Positions 1 through 7,965 of a stretch of DNA of 11,026 bases are shown in pieces (position 1 is the stretch's first letter; each line of letters opens with the position of its first letter). This DNA is from Pseudomonadota bacterium (lineage in GTDB: Bacteria > Pseudomonadota > Gammaproteobacteria > Burkholderiales > Gallionellaceae). Where the stretch lies: assembly GCA_021847165.1 (NCBI GenBank), contig JAJZUH010000052.1, positions 1 to 11,026 on the forward strand, read 5' to 3'. The translations under genes and the position numbers were made by a program. The notes beneath the pieces are model-generated. The model searched no databases, had not been told where the DNA came from, and saw nothing but the letters and a program-made list of their open reading frames with translations.

Positions 1-621
1 CCCGAAGAAGTCACCGAGATGAGCCGCACCGTGCGCGGCGAAGTGGTCGCCTCCACCTTCGACGAACCGGCGACCCGTCACGTGCAGGTCGCCGAAATGG
101 TGCTGGAAAAAGCCAAGCGTCTGGTCGAGCACAAAAAGGATGTGGTCATCCTGCTCGACTCCATCACCCGTCTGGCACGTGCCTACAACACCGTGATCCC
201 TTCTTCCGGCAAGGTACTGACCGGCGGCGTGGATGCCAATGCCCTGCAGCGCCCCAAGCGCTTCTTCGGCGCGGCGCGCAACGTCGAAGAAGGCGGTTCG
301 CTGACCATCATCGCCACCGCGCTGGTGGATACCGGCAGCCGCATGGACGATGTGATCTACGAAGAATTCAAGGGTACCGGCAACATGGAGATCCATCTGG
401 ATCGCCGCATGGCCGAGAAACGCATCTACCCGGCCATCAACGTCAATCGCTCCGGCACCCGCAAGGAAGAGCTGCTGATCAAGCAGGATCTGCTGCAGCG
501 CATCTGGGTCCTGCGCAAGCTGCTCTACCCCATGGACGAGCTGGAAGCGATGGAATTCCTGCTGGACAAGGTCAAGGCAACCAAAAACAACGCCGAATTC
601 TTCGACTCGATGAAGCGCTGA
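1..621 (+). CDS. rho: Transcription termination factor Rho, C-terminal part (5' end outside window)
   Basis: The reading frame is open from base 1 and encodes the last 206 residues of Rho, the hexameric RNA-dependent ATPase/helicase that ends transcription of untranslated RNA. The Walker B stretch [15 protein letters not shown] is followed by the Q-loop region [15 protein letters not shown], then [19 protein letters not shown]. Next come the R-loop/arginine-finger region ([12 protein letters not shown] and [11 protein letters not shown]) and the usual C-terminal helices ending FFDSMKR. The N-terminal RNA-binding domain and Walker A lie upstream of the window. The frame is intact and family-typical. 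Only 128 nt separate its stop from rplU. No convincing intrinsic terminator follows, only a 3-bp CCC/GGG stem before TTTT. The identification is essentially certain from the nearly invariant motifs. Confidence 0.97.
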   Translation, partial: PEEVTEMSRTVRGEVVASTFDEPATRHVQVAEMVLEKAKRLVEHKKDVVILLDSITRLARAYNTVIPSSGKVLTGGVDANALQRPKRFFGAARNVEEGGSLTIIATALVDTGSRMDDVIYEEFKGTGNMEIHLDRRMAEKRIYPAINVNRSGTRKEELLIKQDLLQRIWVLRKLLYPMDELEAMEFLLDKVKATKNNAEFFDSMKR

Positions 622-638
622 TCCCCGAAAAAAGGGTT

Positions 639-666
639 TTGACGGTCGGTCATGTTTATGTATAAT
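639..666 (+). promoter_or_regulatory. Sigma70-type promoter for rplU-rpmA
   Basis: A -35 box TTGACG (639-644) and a perfect -10 box TATAAT (661-666) are separated by 16 nt. Transcription should start near 672-674, giving a 5' leader of about 77 nt before the L21 start codon. The strength of the match suits a ribosomal-protein operon. It also shows that rplU does not depend on read-through from rho. Confidence 0.8.
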
Positions 667-674
667 GCGCGGCT

Positions 675-709
675 CTGAAAATCCTGATTTCAGTGAAGGC
701 TAACCTTCA
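675..709 (+). promoter_or_regulatory. Two abutting hairpins in the rplU 5' leader
   Basis: Two stem-loops lie directly next to each other in the predicted leader. The first is CTGAAA (675-680) pairing with TTTCAG (688-693) around a 7-nt loop. The second is TGAAGG (694-699) pairing with CCTTCA (704-709) around the loop CTAA. Both stems are perfect. The rplU ribosome-binding site (GAGG, 741-744) lies downstream and is not sequestered by either. This could be an autoregulatory ribosomal-protein leader or simply a stabilising 5' structure; the sequence alone does not decide. Confidence 0.4.
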
Positions 710-749
710 GGTTATGCCGTAACTAAAAACCGCATCCAGCGAGGTCGTT

Positions 750-1061
750 ATGTACGCAGTAATCAAAACCGGTGGCAAGCAATATCGCGTTGTCGAAGGT
801 GAAACCCTGAAGATCGAATCCGTCGACGGCGAAGTCGGTGGCGCGATCGTATTGGACAAAGTGCTGATGGTTGGCAATGGCGACAAGGTCTCCGTTGGCA
901 AGCCTCTGCTGAGCGGCGCGAGCGTCAAGGCAACCATCGTCGCCAATGGCCGCCACGACAAAGTGACCATCTTCAAGATGCGTCGCCGCAAGCACTACCA
1001 GAAACATCAAGGACATCGTCAAAACTACACCGAGATCCGCATCGACGGCATCTCGGCTTAA
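750..1061 (+). CDS. rplU: 50S ribosomal protein L21
   Basis: The 103-residue product has the normal length of bacterial L21, a large-subunit protein that binds 23S rRNA. The N-terminus [14 protein letters not shown], the central [20 protein letters not shown] and the basic C-terminal stretch [21 protein letters not shown] are family hallmarks. The last of these is the rRNA-binding tail. The start is supported by GAGG at 741-744, 5 nt before ATG. It is the first gene after the 639-666 promoter and lies 18 nt before rpmA, the usual L21-L27 pair. Nothing is unusual in the protein itself. Confidence 0.98.
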   Translation: MYAVIKTGGKQYRVVEGETLKIESVDGEVGGAIVLDKVLMVGNGDKVSVGKPLLSGASVKATIVANGRHDKVTIFKMRRRKHYQKHQGHRQNYTEIRIDGISA

Positions 1062-1079
1062 TTCTGAAGGAGCTGCAAC

Positions 1080-1337
1080 ATGGCATCGAAAAAAGGCGGG
1101 GGTAGTACCAGTAACGGCCGCGACTCGCACTCGAAACGACTGGGTGTCAAGAGCTACGGCGGGGAACTGATCAGTGCAGGCAGCATCATCGTGCGCCAGC
1201 GCGGCACACAGGTTCACGCAGGCGACAACGTCGGCATGGGCAAGGATCACACGCTATTCGCCAAAATCACCGGCAAGGTGGTATTCGCGATCAAGGGCGC
1301 TGCCAAGCGCAAGACCGTCAGCGTCGTCGCTGCTTAA
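1080..1337 (+). CDS. rpmA: 50S ribosomal protein L27
   Basis: This 85-residue protein matches bacterial L27, whose flexible basic N-terminus reaches toward the peptidyl-transferase centre. Visible hallmarks are the glycine/lysine-rich start [16 protein letters not shown], then [37 protein letters not shown] and a lysine-rich end. A strong Shine-Dalgarno AAGGAG (1067-1072) sits 7 nt before ATG. The stop is followed 20 nt later by a strong intrinsic terminator, so L21 and L27 probably form the main transcript, with limited read-through into obg. Length and sequence are ordinary. Confidence 0.98.
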   Translation: MASKKGGGSTSNGRDSHSKRLGVKSYGGELISAGSIIVRQRGTQVHAGDNVGMGKDHTLFAKITGKVVFAIKGAAKRKTVSVVAA

Positions 1338-1353
1338 TCCAGCAAGCAGTTAG

Positions 1354-3599
<2,246 letters not shown>

Positions 3600-3670
3600 G
3601 AATAGAGCTCAGTTGCCGCGCAGACTGCAGCACGCTGCGAATCCGATATCGGAACCGCAACTTGATTCTG

Positions 3671-3895
3671 TTATGCCCCCAGGAATCGGGAAACGGCTTC
3701 AGCATCGAACGGCCATTCCAGTTCCGCTCCACTATCCGGCCGTCGCAATACAGGAATGCGAATGCCGTACCTGTCGAAGAGCTCAGCGTCACTGGTGATA
3801 TCGATGTATTCGGCGGGAATCCCGAGTCCGCGCAGGATGCCTTCCGCGGCATCGCACAGATGACAGGATTCCTTCCCGTACAGGATCAGCGCCAT
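3671..3895 (-). CDS. Small glutaredoxin-like (DUF836-type) protein
   Basis: The product is 74 residues. It begins MALILYGKESCHLC, a beta-strand followed by a CxxC redox motif (Cys11 and Cys14), as in thioredoxin-fold proteins. Later comes YGIRIPVL, whose Ile-Pro matches the cis-proline that faces the active site in glutaredoxins, and a C-terminal helix. The size fits the short glutaredoxin-like family once called DUF836. It is the last gene of the ars operon, starting 4 nt after the acr3 stop. AGGA and GGAG lie just upstream of its ATG. Position suggests a link with arsenate reduction, for example as a thiol donor to ArsC, but that is inference; these proteins also occur in unrelated contexts. 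Family call good, role uncertain. Confidence 0.8.
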   Translation of the reverse strand: MALILYGKESCHLCDAAEGILRGLGIPAEYIDITSDAELFDRYGIRIPVLRRPDSGAELEWPFDAEAVSRFLGA

Positions 3896-3899
3896 GATC

Positions 3900-4919
3900 C
3901 TAGCTCCGTTCGTACCAGCTGCGGCTGCGCTTCACCAAATACACCACCGAGAGCATCACCGGCACCTCGATCAGGACACCTACCACCGTAGCCAGCGCCG
4001 CCCCCGATTCGAAGCCGAACAGGCTGATCGCTGCCGCCACGGCCAGCTCAAAGAAGTTGGAAGCGCCGATCAGCGCAGACGGTCCGGCCACGCAGTGCGC
4101 CTCGCCGAAACGCCGGTTGAGCCAGTAGGCGAAGCCGGATGTAAAGTACACCTGAATGGTGATCGGCACGGCGAGCATCAGGATGACGAGCGGCTGCTCG
4201 ACGATGGCTTTGCCCTGGAAGGCGAACAGCAGCACCAGCGTCAGCAGCAGCGCGGAAATGGAGATCGGGCCGAGCGCATCCAGCGTGCGCTGCAACGCCG
4301 CCTCGCCGCGCGCCAGCAGCAGCTTGCGCCATACCTGCGCCAGCAACACCGGCAGCACGATGTAGAGCACGACCGACACCAGCAGCGTATCCCACGGCAC
4401 GACGATGGCCGACAAGCCCAGCAACAGCGCCACCAGCGGGGCGAAAGCGAACACCATGATGGTGTCGTTGAGTGCGACCTGGCTCAGCGTGAACAACGGC
4501 TCGCCATTCACCAGGCGGCTCCACACGAACACCATCGCGGTGCAGGGAGCGGCGGCAAGCAGCACCAGTCCGGCGATGTAGCTGTCGAGCTGTTCCGCAG
4601 GCAGATACGGCGCGAACAGGTGGCGGATGAACAGCCAGCCCAGCAGCGCCATCGAGAACGGCTTGACCGCCCAGTTGATGAACAGCGTGACGCCGATGCC
4701 GCGCCAGTGCTTGCGCACTTCGTGCAGCGCGCCAAAGTCGATGCGCAGCAGCATGGGAATGATCATCACCCAGATCAGCAGGCCAACCGGCAGGTTGACC
4801 TTCGCGACCTCCATGCCGCCCAGCCAGTGAAACGGCGCGGGAATCGTCTGGCCCAGCACCACGCCGACGATGATGCACAGGAAGACCCAGAGGGTCAGGT
4901 AGCGTTCGAAGATGCTCAT
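3900..4919 (-). CDS. acr3: Arsenite efflux permease, ACR3 family
   Basis: This polytopic inner-membrane protein of 339 residues exports trivalent arsenite. About ten hydrophobic segments are visible. The family signatures include LIWVMIIPML (48-57), LLAAAPCTAMVFVWS with the conserved Cys126, LNDTIMVFAFAPLV, and GASNFFELAVA near 285-295 with the conserved Glu291 region. ACR3 belongs to the BART superfamily and is unrelated to ArsB. I place the start at ATG 4919 (MSIFERYL), with AAGGA 8 nt upstream. The open frame extends to a TTG at 4952, but that would overlap arsC and lacks support. The arsC stop is 4 nt upstream and the glutaredoxin-like gene follows 4 nt after the stop, so translation of the three is likely coupled. 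Confidence 0.95.
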   Translation of the reverse strand: MSIFERYLTLWVFLCIIVGVVLGQTIPAPFHWLGGMEVAKVNLPVGLLIWVMIIPMLLRIDFGALHEVRKHWRGIGVTLFINWAVKPFSMALLGWLFIRHLFAPYLPAEQLDSYIAGLVLLAAAPCTAMVFVWSRLVNGEPLFTLSQVALNDTIMVFAFAPLVALLLGLSAIVVPWDTLLVSVVLYIVLPVLLAQVWRKLLLARGEAALQRTLDALGPISISALLLTLVLLFAFQGKAIVEQPLVILMLAVPITIQVYFTSGFAYWLNRRFGEAHCVAGPSALIGASNFFELAVAAAISLFGFESGAALATVVGVLIEVPVMLSVVYLVKRSRSWYERS

Positions 4920-4923
4920 GGCG

Positions 4924-5421
4924 TCAATCCTTGATGCGCCCGATCTCGGCAAGCTTTTCCTTCAGCACCAGCTTGTCCAGCTTTTCGATCGGCAGGCTCA
5001 TGAACAACTGGATGCGGCGCGCCAACTGTTCGGAAGCCCTCTTGAACGCCACGCGGCGCGCTTCTTCGCCTTCGACATGCGCCGGGTCGGGAATACCCCA
5101 ATGCGCCGTCGCAGGATGCCCCAGCCACACCGGGCAGGCTTCGCCCGCGGCGTTATCGCATACGGTGAAGATGAAATCGAACTCCGGTGCGCCGGGTGCG
5201 GCGAACTCGTCCCAGCTTTTGCTGCGCAGTCCTTCGGTACTGTAGCCTTGCTGTTGCAGCAGTTCCAGCGCACCCGGGTTGACGCGCCCGGCCGGCTTGC
5301 TGCCGGCGCTCCAGGCTTTGAATCTGCCCTTGCCCAGATTGTTGAACAGCACTTCGCCCAGAATGCTGCGTGCCGAATTGCCGGTGCACAATACCAGCAC
5401 GTTGTACTGCTTTTCACTCAT
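4924..5421 (-). CDS. arsC: Arsenate reductase, low-molecular-weight phosphatase type
   Basis: ArsC reduces arsenate to arsenite for export. The 165-residue product has the P-loop CTGNSARS (CX5R with nucleophile Cys12 and Arg18) at its N-terminus. Two further cysteines, Cys88 and Cys96, lie in TVCDNAAGEACPVW, and the acid-loop aspartate is in IPDPAHVEG (Asp112). The three cysteines resemble the relay of thioredoxin-coupled ArsC enzymes. The extra C-terminal helix to 165 is longer than in the shortest family members. I chose ATG 5421 because AAGGA lies 7 nt before it. An in-frame ATG at 5439 would add six residues but has no good ribosome-binding site. It lies 21 nt after arsR and 4 nt before acr3. 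An in-operon glutaredoxin-like gene raises the question of which thiol partner is used. Confidence 0.95.
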   Translation of the reverse strand: MSEKQYNVLVLCTGNSARSILGEVLFNNLGKGRFKAWSAGSKPAGRVNPGALELLQQQGYSTEGLRSKSWDEFAAPGAPEFDFIFTVCDNAAGEACPVWLGHPATAHWGIPDPAHVEGEEARRVAFKRASEQLARRIQLFMSLPIEKLDKLVLKEKLAEIGRIKD

Positions 5422-5442
5422 GTCTTCTTCCTTTTTCATGTT

Positions 5443-5760
5443 TCAGCATTTATTGATCGGAGCGCACTGTGCTGCGTCGCCTGCACAGCAATGCTCGGTG
5501 AGGTAGACGATCAGCTTGTTCATCTCGGCAAAATCGGCACTGTAAATGACATAACGCCCCTCCGTGCGCGGCTTGATCAGCCCGGCCTGTGCCAATGTCT
5601 TCAAGTGGAACGACAGCGTCGCAGGCGGAATACCCAACTCTTCCCCCAATGCACCGGCCGCCACGCCCTGCTTCCCTGCCCGCACCAGCAAGCGAAAGAT
5701 CGACAATCGCGACCCTTGCGCCAATGCCGCCAAGGCTTCTACCGCCATTCCAATCTCCAT
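5443..5760 (-). CDS. arsR: ArsR/SmtB-family transcriptional repressor with C-terminal cysteine cluster
   Basis: The 105-residue winged-helix regulator should repress the ars operon until it binds arsenite. The recognition region GEELGIPPATLSFHLKTLAQAGLI and the wing RTEGRYVIYS are clear. The classic ELCVCDL metal motif is absent: that helix reads AAGALGEEL. Instead the C-terminus has Cys91, Cys92, Cys99 and Cys105 (HCCAGDAAQC then a final C). This resembles the Acidithiobacillus ferrooxidans type of ArsR, which uses C-terminal cysteines. The start is ATG 5760 with GGAGG (5766-5770) 5 nt upstream. The frame extends to a GTG at 5766, but that codon lies inside the Shine-Dalgarno. It is the first gene of the operon and overlaps nothing. 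Confidence 0.94.
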   Translation of the reverse strand: MEIGMAVEALAALAQGSRLSIFRLLVRAGKQGVAAGALGEELGIPPATLSFHLKTLAQAGLIKPRTEGRYVIYSADFAEMNKLIVYLTEHCCAGDAAQCAPINKC

Positions 5761-5778
5761 CTTCACCTCCGCCGCATA

Positions 5779-5821
5779 TTCTACATTTCCAATATTATAG
5801 AAATGTTAAACCTGCGACAAG
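5779..5821 (-). promoter_or_regulatory. ars operon promoter with overlapping dyad operator
   Basis: On the minus strand a perfect -10 box TATAAT occupies 5794-5799. The -35 is poor: CTTGTC (5816-5821) at 16 nt or TTGTCG (5815-5820) at 15 nt. A perfect 7-bp inverted repeat flanks the -10: ACATTTC (5783-5789) and GAAATGT (5800-5806), spaced 10 nt. TTCTA (5779-5783) and TAGAA (5798-5802) form a second nested dyad. Bound ArsR would block RNA polymerase. The leader to arsR would be about 27 nt. Confidence 0.72.
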
Positions 5822-5908
5822 CAATGCCTGCAACAAATCCATGAATTGCATACGTGCTAGCATAGCTTCCAGCTTCAAACTACCCTTGGATCGTTAGCGA
5901 GTATTTGC

Positions 5909-5983
5909 ATGTTTCTGGAACTGTTCATCCTCATCGCCTTGGTTGCAATCGTAGTCATCGCACTGCGACCGCCGCGCCGCTGA
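5909..5983 (+). CDS. Possible 24-residue single-span membrane peptide
   Basis: A short ORF starts at ATG 5909 and stops at TGA 5981-5983. It begins MFLELFILIALVAI, continues with more hydrophobic residues, and ends RPPRR. That gives one hydrophobic span of about 18 residues closed by a positively charged tail, the layout expected of a small inner-membrane protein with its C-terminus in the cytoplasm. A GC-rich hairpin lies 5 nt after the stop. Against it, no good Shine-Dalgarno precedes the ATG and no clear promoter is visible. I recognise no family. It lies between the divergent arsR and transporter promoters, so it could also be chance. Confidence 0.33.
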   Translation: MFLELFILIALVAIVVIALRPPRR

Positions 5984-5988
5984 ACGAG

Positions 5989-6004
5989 CCGTCCGCACGG
6001 GCGG
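5989..6004 (+). other. GC-rich hairpin after the small ORF
   Basis: CCGTCC (5989-5994) pairs with GGGCGG (5999-6004), including one G-U pair, around the loop GCAC. There is no following T-run, so it is not a canonical intrinsic terminator. Its position 5 nt after the small ORF stop is the only reason to consider it a 3' end signal. Confidence 0.4.
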
Positions 6005-6198
6005 TCCGAAGATACCATCCCATGTCCAATTGAAGTCGAGCCCCCTCAGGCAATGACAACGCAGGGAAAATGCGTGCCAGAGACCCAACACTGGAGAGCA
6101 AGACTGTCACGCTCCATTTTGGACACAATGCCTGCCGTCCACGCTCAAAAACAGGGCATTTGCATGCAAGATTGTCGGGGTGCCTGTCCCCGTGCACT

Positions 6199-6229
6199 TA
6201 AACATTTCCTCCCGTCAATAAACATTTCC
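6199..6229 (+). repeat. Two 11-bp direct repeats, candidate activator sites
   Basis: TAAACATTTCC occurs at 6199-6209 and again at 6219-6229, exactly 20 bp apart, about two helical turns. The core ACATTTC recurs at 6264-6270, 42 bp beyond the second copy (about four turns). Relative to the predicted sigma54 start near 6312, the two full copies lie at about -113 to -83, a usual distance for enhancer-binding proteins. Confidence 0.55.
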
Positions 6230-6284
6230 CGCTTAATTTCGGCTTAACAATCGCTTATCAAATACATTTCGCGGAGACCAGTTT

Positions 6285-6301
6285 TTGGCACGCTACATGC
6301 A
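6285..6301 (+). promoter_or_regulatory. Near-consensus sigma54 (-24/-12) promoter for the ABC importer operon
   Basis: TTGGCACG (6285-6292) is a perfect -24 element. After exactly 4 nt, ATGCA (6297-6301) matches the -12 element TTGCW at 4 of 5 positions. The invariant GG (6287-6288) and GC (6299-6300) have the required 10-nt separation. Transcription would start near 6312, leaving a 28-nt leader that contains the TGGAG ribosome-binding site (6329-6333) of the binding-protein gene. Confidence 0.8.
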
Positions 6302-6339
6302 ATCTCCCGAAGTGCGTTCCCATCACTCTGGAGATGTTC

Positions 6340-7950
6340 ATGAAACCTATCAGCAAGCACTTGGCCAAATGGCTGGCAGTATTGCCGCTGGCTTTTTCCC
6401 TCAACGGCAGCCTGCATGCAGAGACTGTCGCCCGCTACGGAATCTCGATGGCGGATATCCCCCTCACCACCGGCCAGCCGGATCGCGGCGCCGGCGCCTA
6501 CCAGTTCACCGGCCATACCCTCTACGATCCGCTGATCGCGTGGGAGGCCAATATCAGCGACCGTCCGGGCAAACTGGTGCCCGGTCTCGCCACCGGCTGG
6601 AAGGTGGACCCCAAGGACAACAAAAAGTGGCTGTTCACCCTGCGCAAAGGCGTGAAATTCCATGACGGTTCGGAATTCAATGCCGATGCGGTAATCTGGA
6701 ACCTGGACAAGGTACTGGCCGACAAATCGCCCCAGTTCGATGCCAAGCAAAGCGCGCAGGTGCGTCCCCGCATCCCTTCCATCGCTTCCTATCGCAAGGT
6801 GAATGACTACGCCGTGGAGATCACCACCAAGGAAGTGGATGCCTTGTTCCCGTACCAGTTGCCCTGGTTCCTGATCTCCAGCCCGGCGCAATGGGAAAAG
6901 ATGGGCAAGGACTGGAGCCAGGTGGCCATGCACCCCTCCGGCACCGGCCCATTCAAGCTGGACAAGCTGGTGCCCAGGGAACGGGCCGACCTGGTGAAGA
7001 ACAGCGACTATTGGGACAAGAAGCGCCTGGCCAAGACCGACCGCATCGTGCTAGTGCCGATCCCGGATGCGATGACGCGGGTCAATGCCTTGCTGAACGG
7101 CCAGGTGGATCTCATCGAGACCCCGCCGCCCGATGTCGTGCCGCAACTCAAGAGCGCAGGCTTCAAGCTGGTGCAGAACGTGACGCCGCACGTGTGGCCC
7201 TATCACTTCTCCACGCTGCCCGGCTCGCCCTGGACCGATATCCGCGTTAGGAAGGCAGCCAATCTGGCCATCGACCGCGACGCCGTCGTCAAATTGATGA
7301 ATGGCCTGGCAACACCAGCCGTCGGACAGATGGATGTCACCAGCCCCTGGTTCGGCAAGCCCGCATTCAAGATCCACTATGACCTCGCCGCCGCACGTGC
7401 GCTGATGGCCCAGGCCGGCTATAACAAGGAGCACCCGCTGGTGGCCAAGGTGATCATCGCCCAGGGCGGCACCGGACAGATGCTCTCGCTGCCCATGAAC
7501 GAGTTCATCCAGCAGAGCCTGGCCGAGATCAACATCCAGGTCAGCTTCGAGGTCGTCGAGTTGGAGAATCTCTACCTGCACTGGCGCAGCGGGGCCGCGG
7601 CTGACATAAATGCCGGCAAGGGAATCACCGCCATCAACCTGGGTTACGTCACCGCCGACCCGTTCTACGGCATCACCCGCTTCGTGGACAGCCGTTACGT
7701 GGCGCCCAACGGCGTGAACTGGGGAGGCTACAACAATCCCAAAGTCGACGCGCTGGTGGACAAGATCCGCACCACCTTCAACACCAGGACCCAGGACGGC
7801 CTGCTGTCCAAGGTCCACGAGATCATGGTGGACGATGCGCTGATGTTATGGGTGGTCCATGACGTGAATCCGCACGCCCTTTCGCCGAAGGTCAAGGAGT
7901 TCGTCCAGGCCCAGCACTGGTTCCAGGACCTGACGACTCTCCGTATGTAA
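6340..7950 (+). CDS. Periplasmic substrate-binding protein of a family-5 (Dpp/Opp-type) ABC importer
   Basis: The 536-residue protein begins with a Sec signal peptide: KPISKHLAKW, a hydrophobic core, then SLHA with predicted cleavage after residue 27. No lipobox cysteine is present, so it should be soluble in the periplasm. Family-5 hallmarks are LVPGLATGWKV (79-89), LRKGVKFHDGSEFNADAVIW (101-120), SGTGPFKLDKLVPRERADLV (200-219) and the signature VRKAANLAIDRDAVV (303-317). Start choice: TGGAG (6329-6333) is 6 nt before ATG 6340, whereas the in-frame ATG 6334 touches it. The family takes up di/oligopeptides, nickel, opines and other solutes; I cannot assign the substrate. It is the first gene of the transporter operon, directly behind a sigma54 promoter. 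Confidence 0.93.
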   Translation: MKPISKHLAKWLAVLPLAFSLNGSLHAETVARYGISMADIPLTTGQPDRGAGAYQFTGHTLYDPLIAWEANISDRPGKLVPGLATGWKVDPKDNKKWLFTLRKGVKFHDGSEFNADAVIWNLDKVLADKSPQFDAKQSAQVRPRIPSIASYRKVNDYAVEITTKEVDALFPYQLPWFLISSPAQWEKMGKDWSQVAMHPSGTGPFKLDKLVPRERADLVKNSDYWDKKRLAKTDRIVLVPIPDAMTRVNALLNGQVDLIETPPPDVVPQLKSAGFKLVQNVTPHVWPYHFSTLPGSPWTDIRVRKAANLAIDRDAVVKLMNGLATPAVGQMDVTSPWFGKPAFKIHYDLAAARALMAQAGYNKEHPLVAKVIIAQGGTGQMLSLPMNEFIQQSLAEINIQVSFEVVELENLYLHWRSGAAADINAGKGITAINLGYVTADPFYGITRFVDSRYVAPNGVNWGGYNNPKVDALVDKIRTTFNTRTQDGLLSKVHEIMVDDALMLWVVHDVNPHALSPKVKEFVQAQHWFQDLTTLRM

Positions 7951-7965
7951 ACCGTCGTGCCGGAG

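Larger units (their letters stand above)
5984..6284. other. Gene-free regulatory region upstream of the ABC operon
   Basis: I see no credible protein gene here. ORFs crossing it (for example 6053-6247 on +) have no family resemblance or ribosome-binding site. The region holds several symmetric or repeated elements: an imperfect 16-bp dyad CATTTTGGACACAATG (6115-6130), a 10-bp palindrome TTGCATGCAA (6160-6169), a dyad CGGGG-N7-CCCCG (6176-6192) and the direct repeats at 6199-6229. Its last 90 nt are AT-rich. Upstream of a sigma54 promoter, such a layout suits activator and bending-protein sites. Confidence 0.5.

Noticed and set aside
622..640. Candidate rho terminator (CCC, A-rich loop, GGG, TTTT)
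   Set aside because: The stem is only 3 bp, too weak for an intrinsic terminator.
3642..3653. Palindrome TCCGATATCGGA between convergent proB and the ars operon as a bidirectional terminator
   Set aside because: There is no loop and no T-run on either side, so it cannot be supported as a terminator. It may be chance.
3894..4934. Long + strand ORF (346 codons) antisense to acr3
   Set aside because: It is very rich in His, Gln, Arg and Asp with no domain, as expected for the antisense of a hydrophobic membrane-protein gene. The ACR3 frame is unmistakable.
4919..4952. Upstream TTG start for acr3, and ATG 5439 or GTG 5766 as starts for arsC and arsR
   Set aside because: Each lacks a well-placed ribosome-binding site, while ATG 4919, 5421 and 5760 have AAGGA, AAGGA and GGAGG at 8, 7 and 5 nt.
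6053..6247. 64-codon + strand ORF with several cysteines in the intergenic region
   Set aside because: It has no ribosome-binding site, no family resemblance and mixed composition, and it runs through the candidate regulatory repeats.
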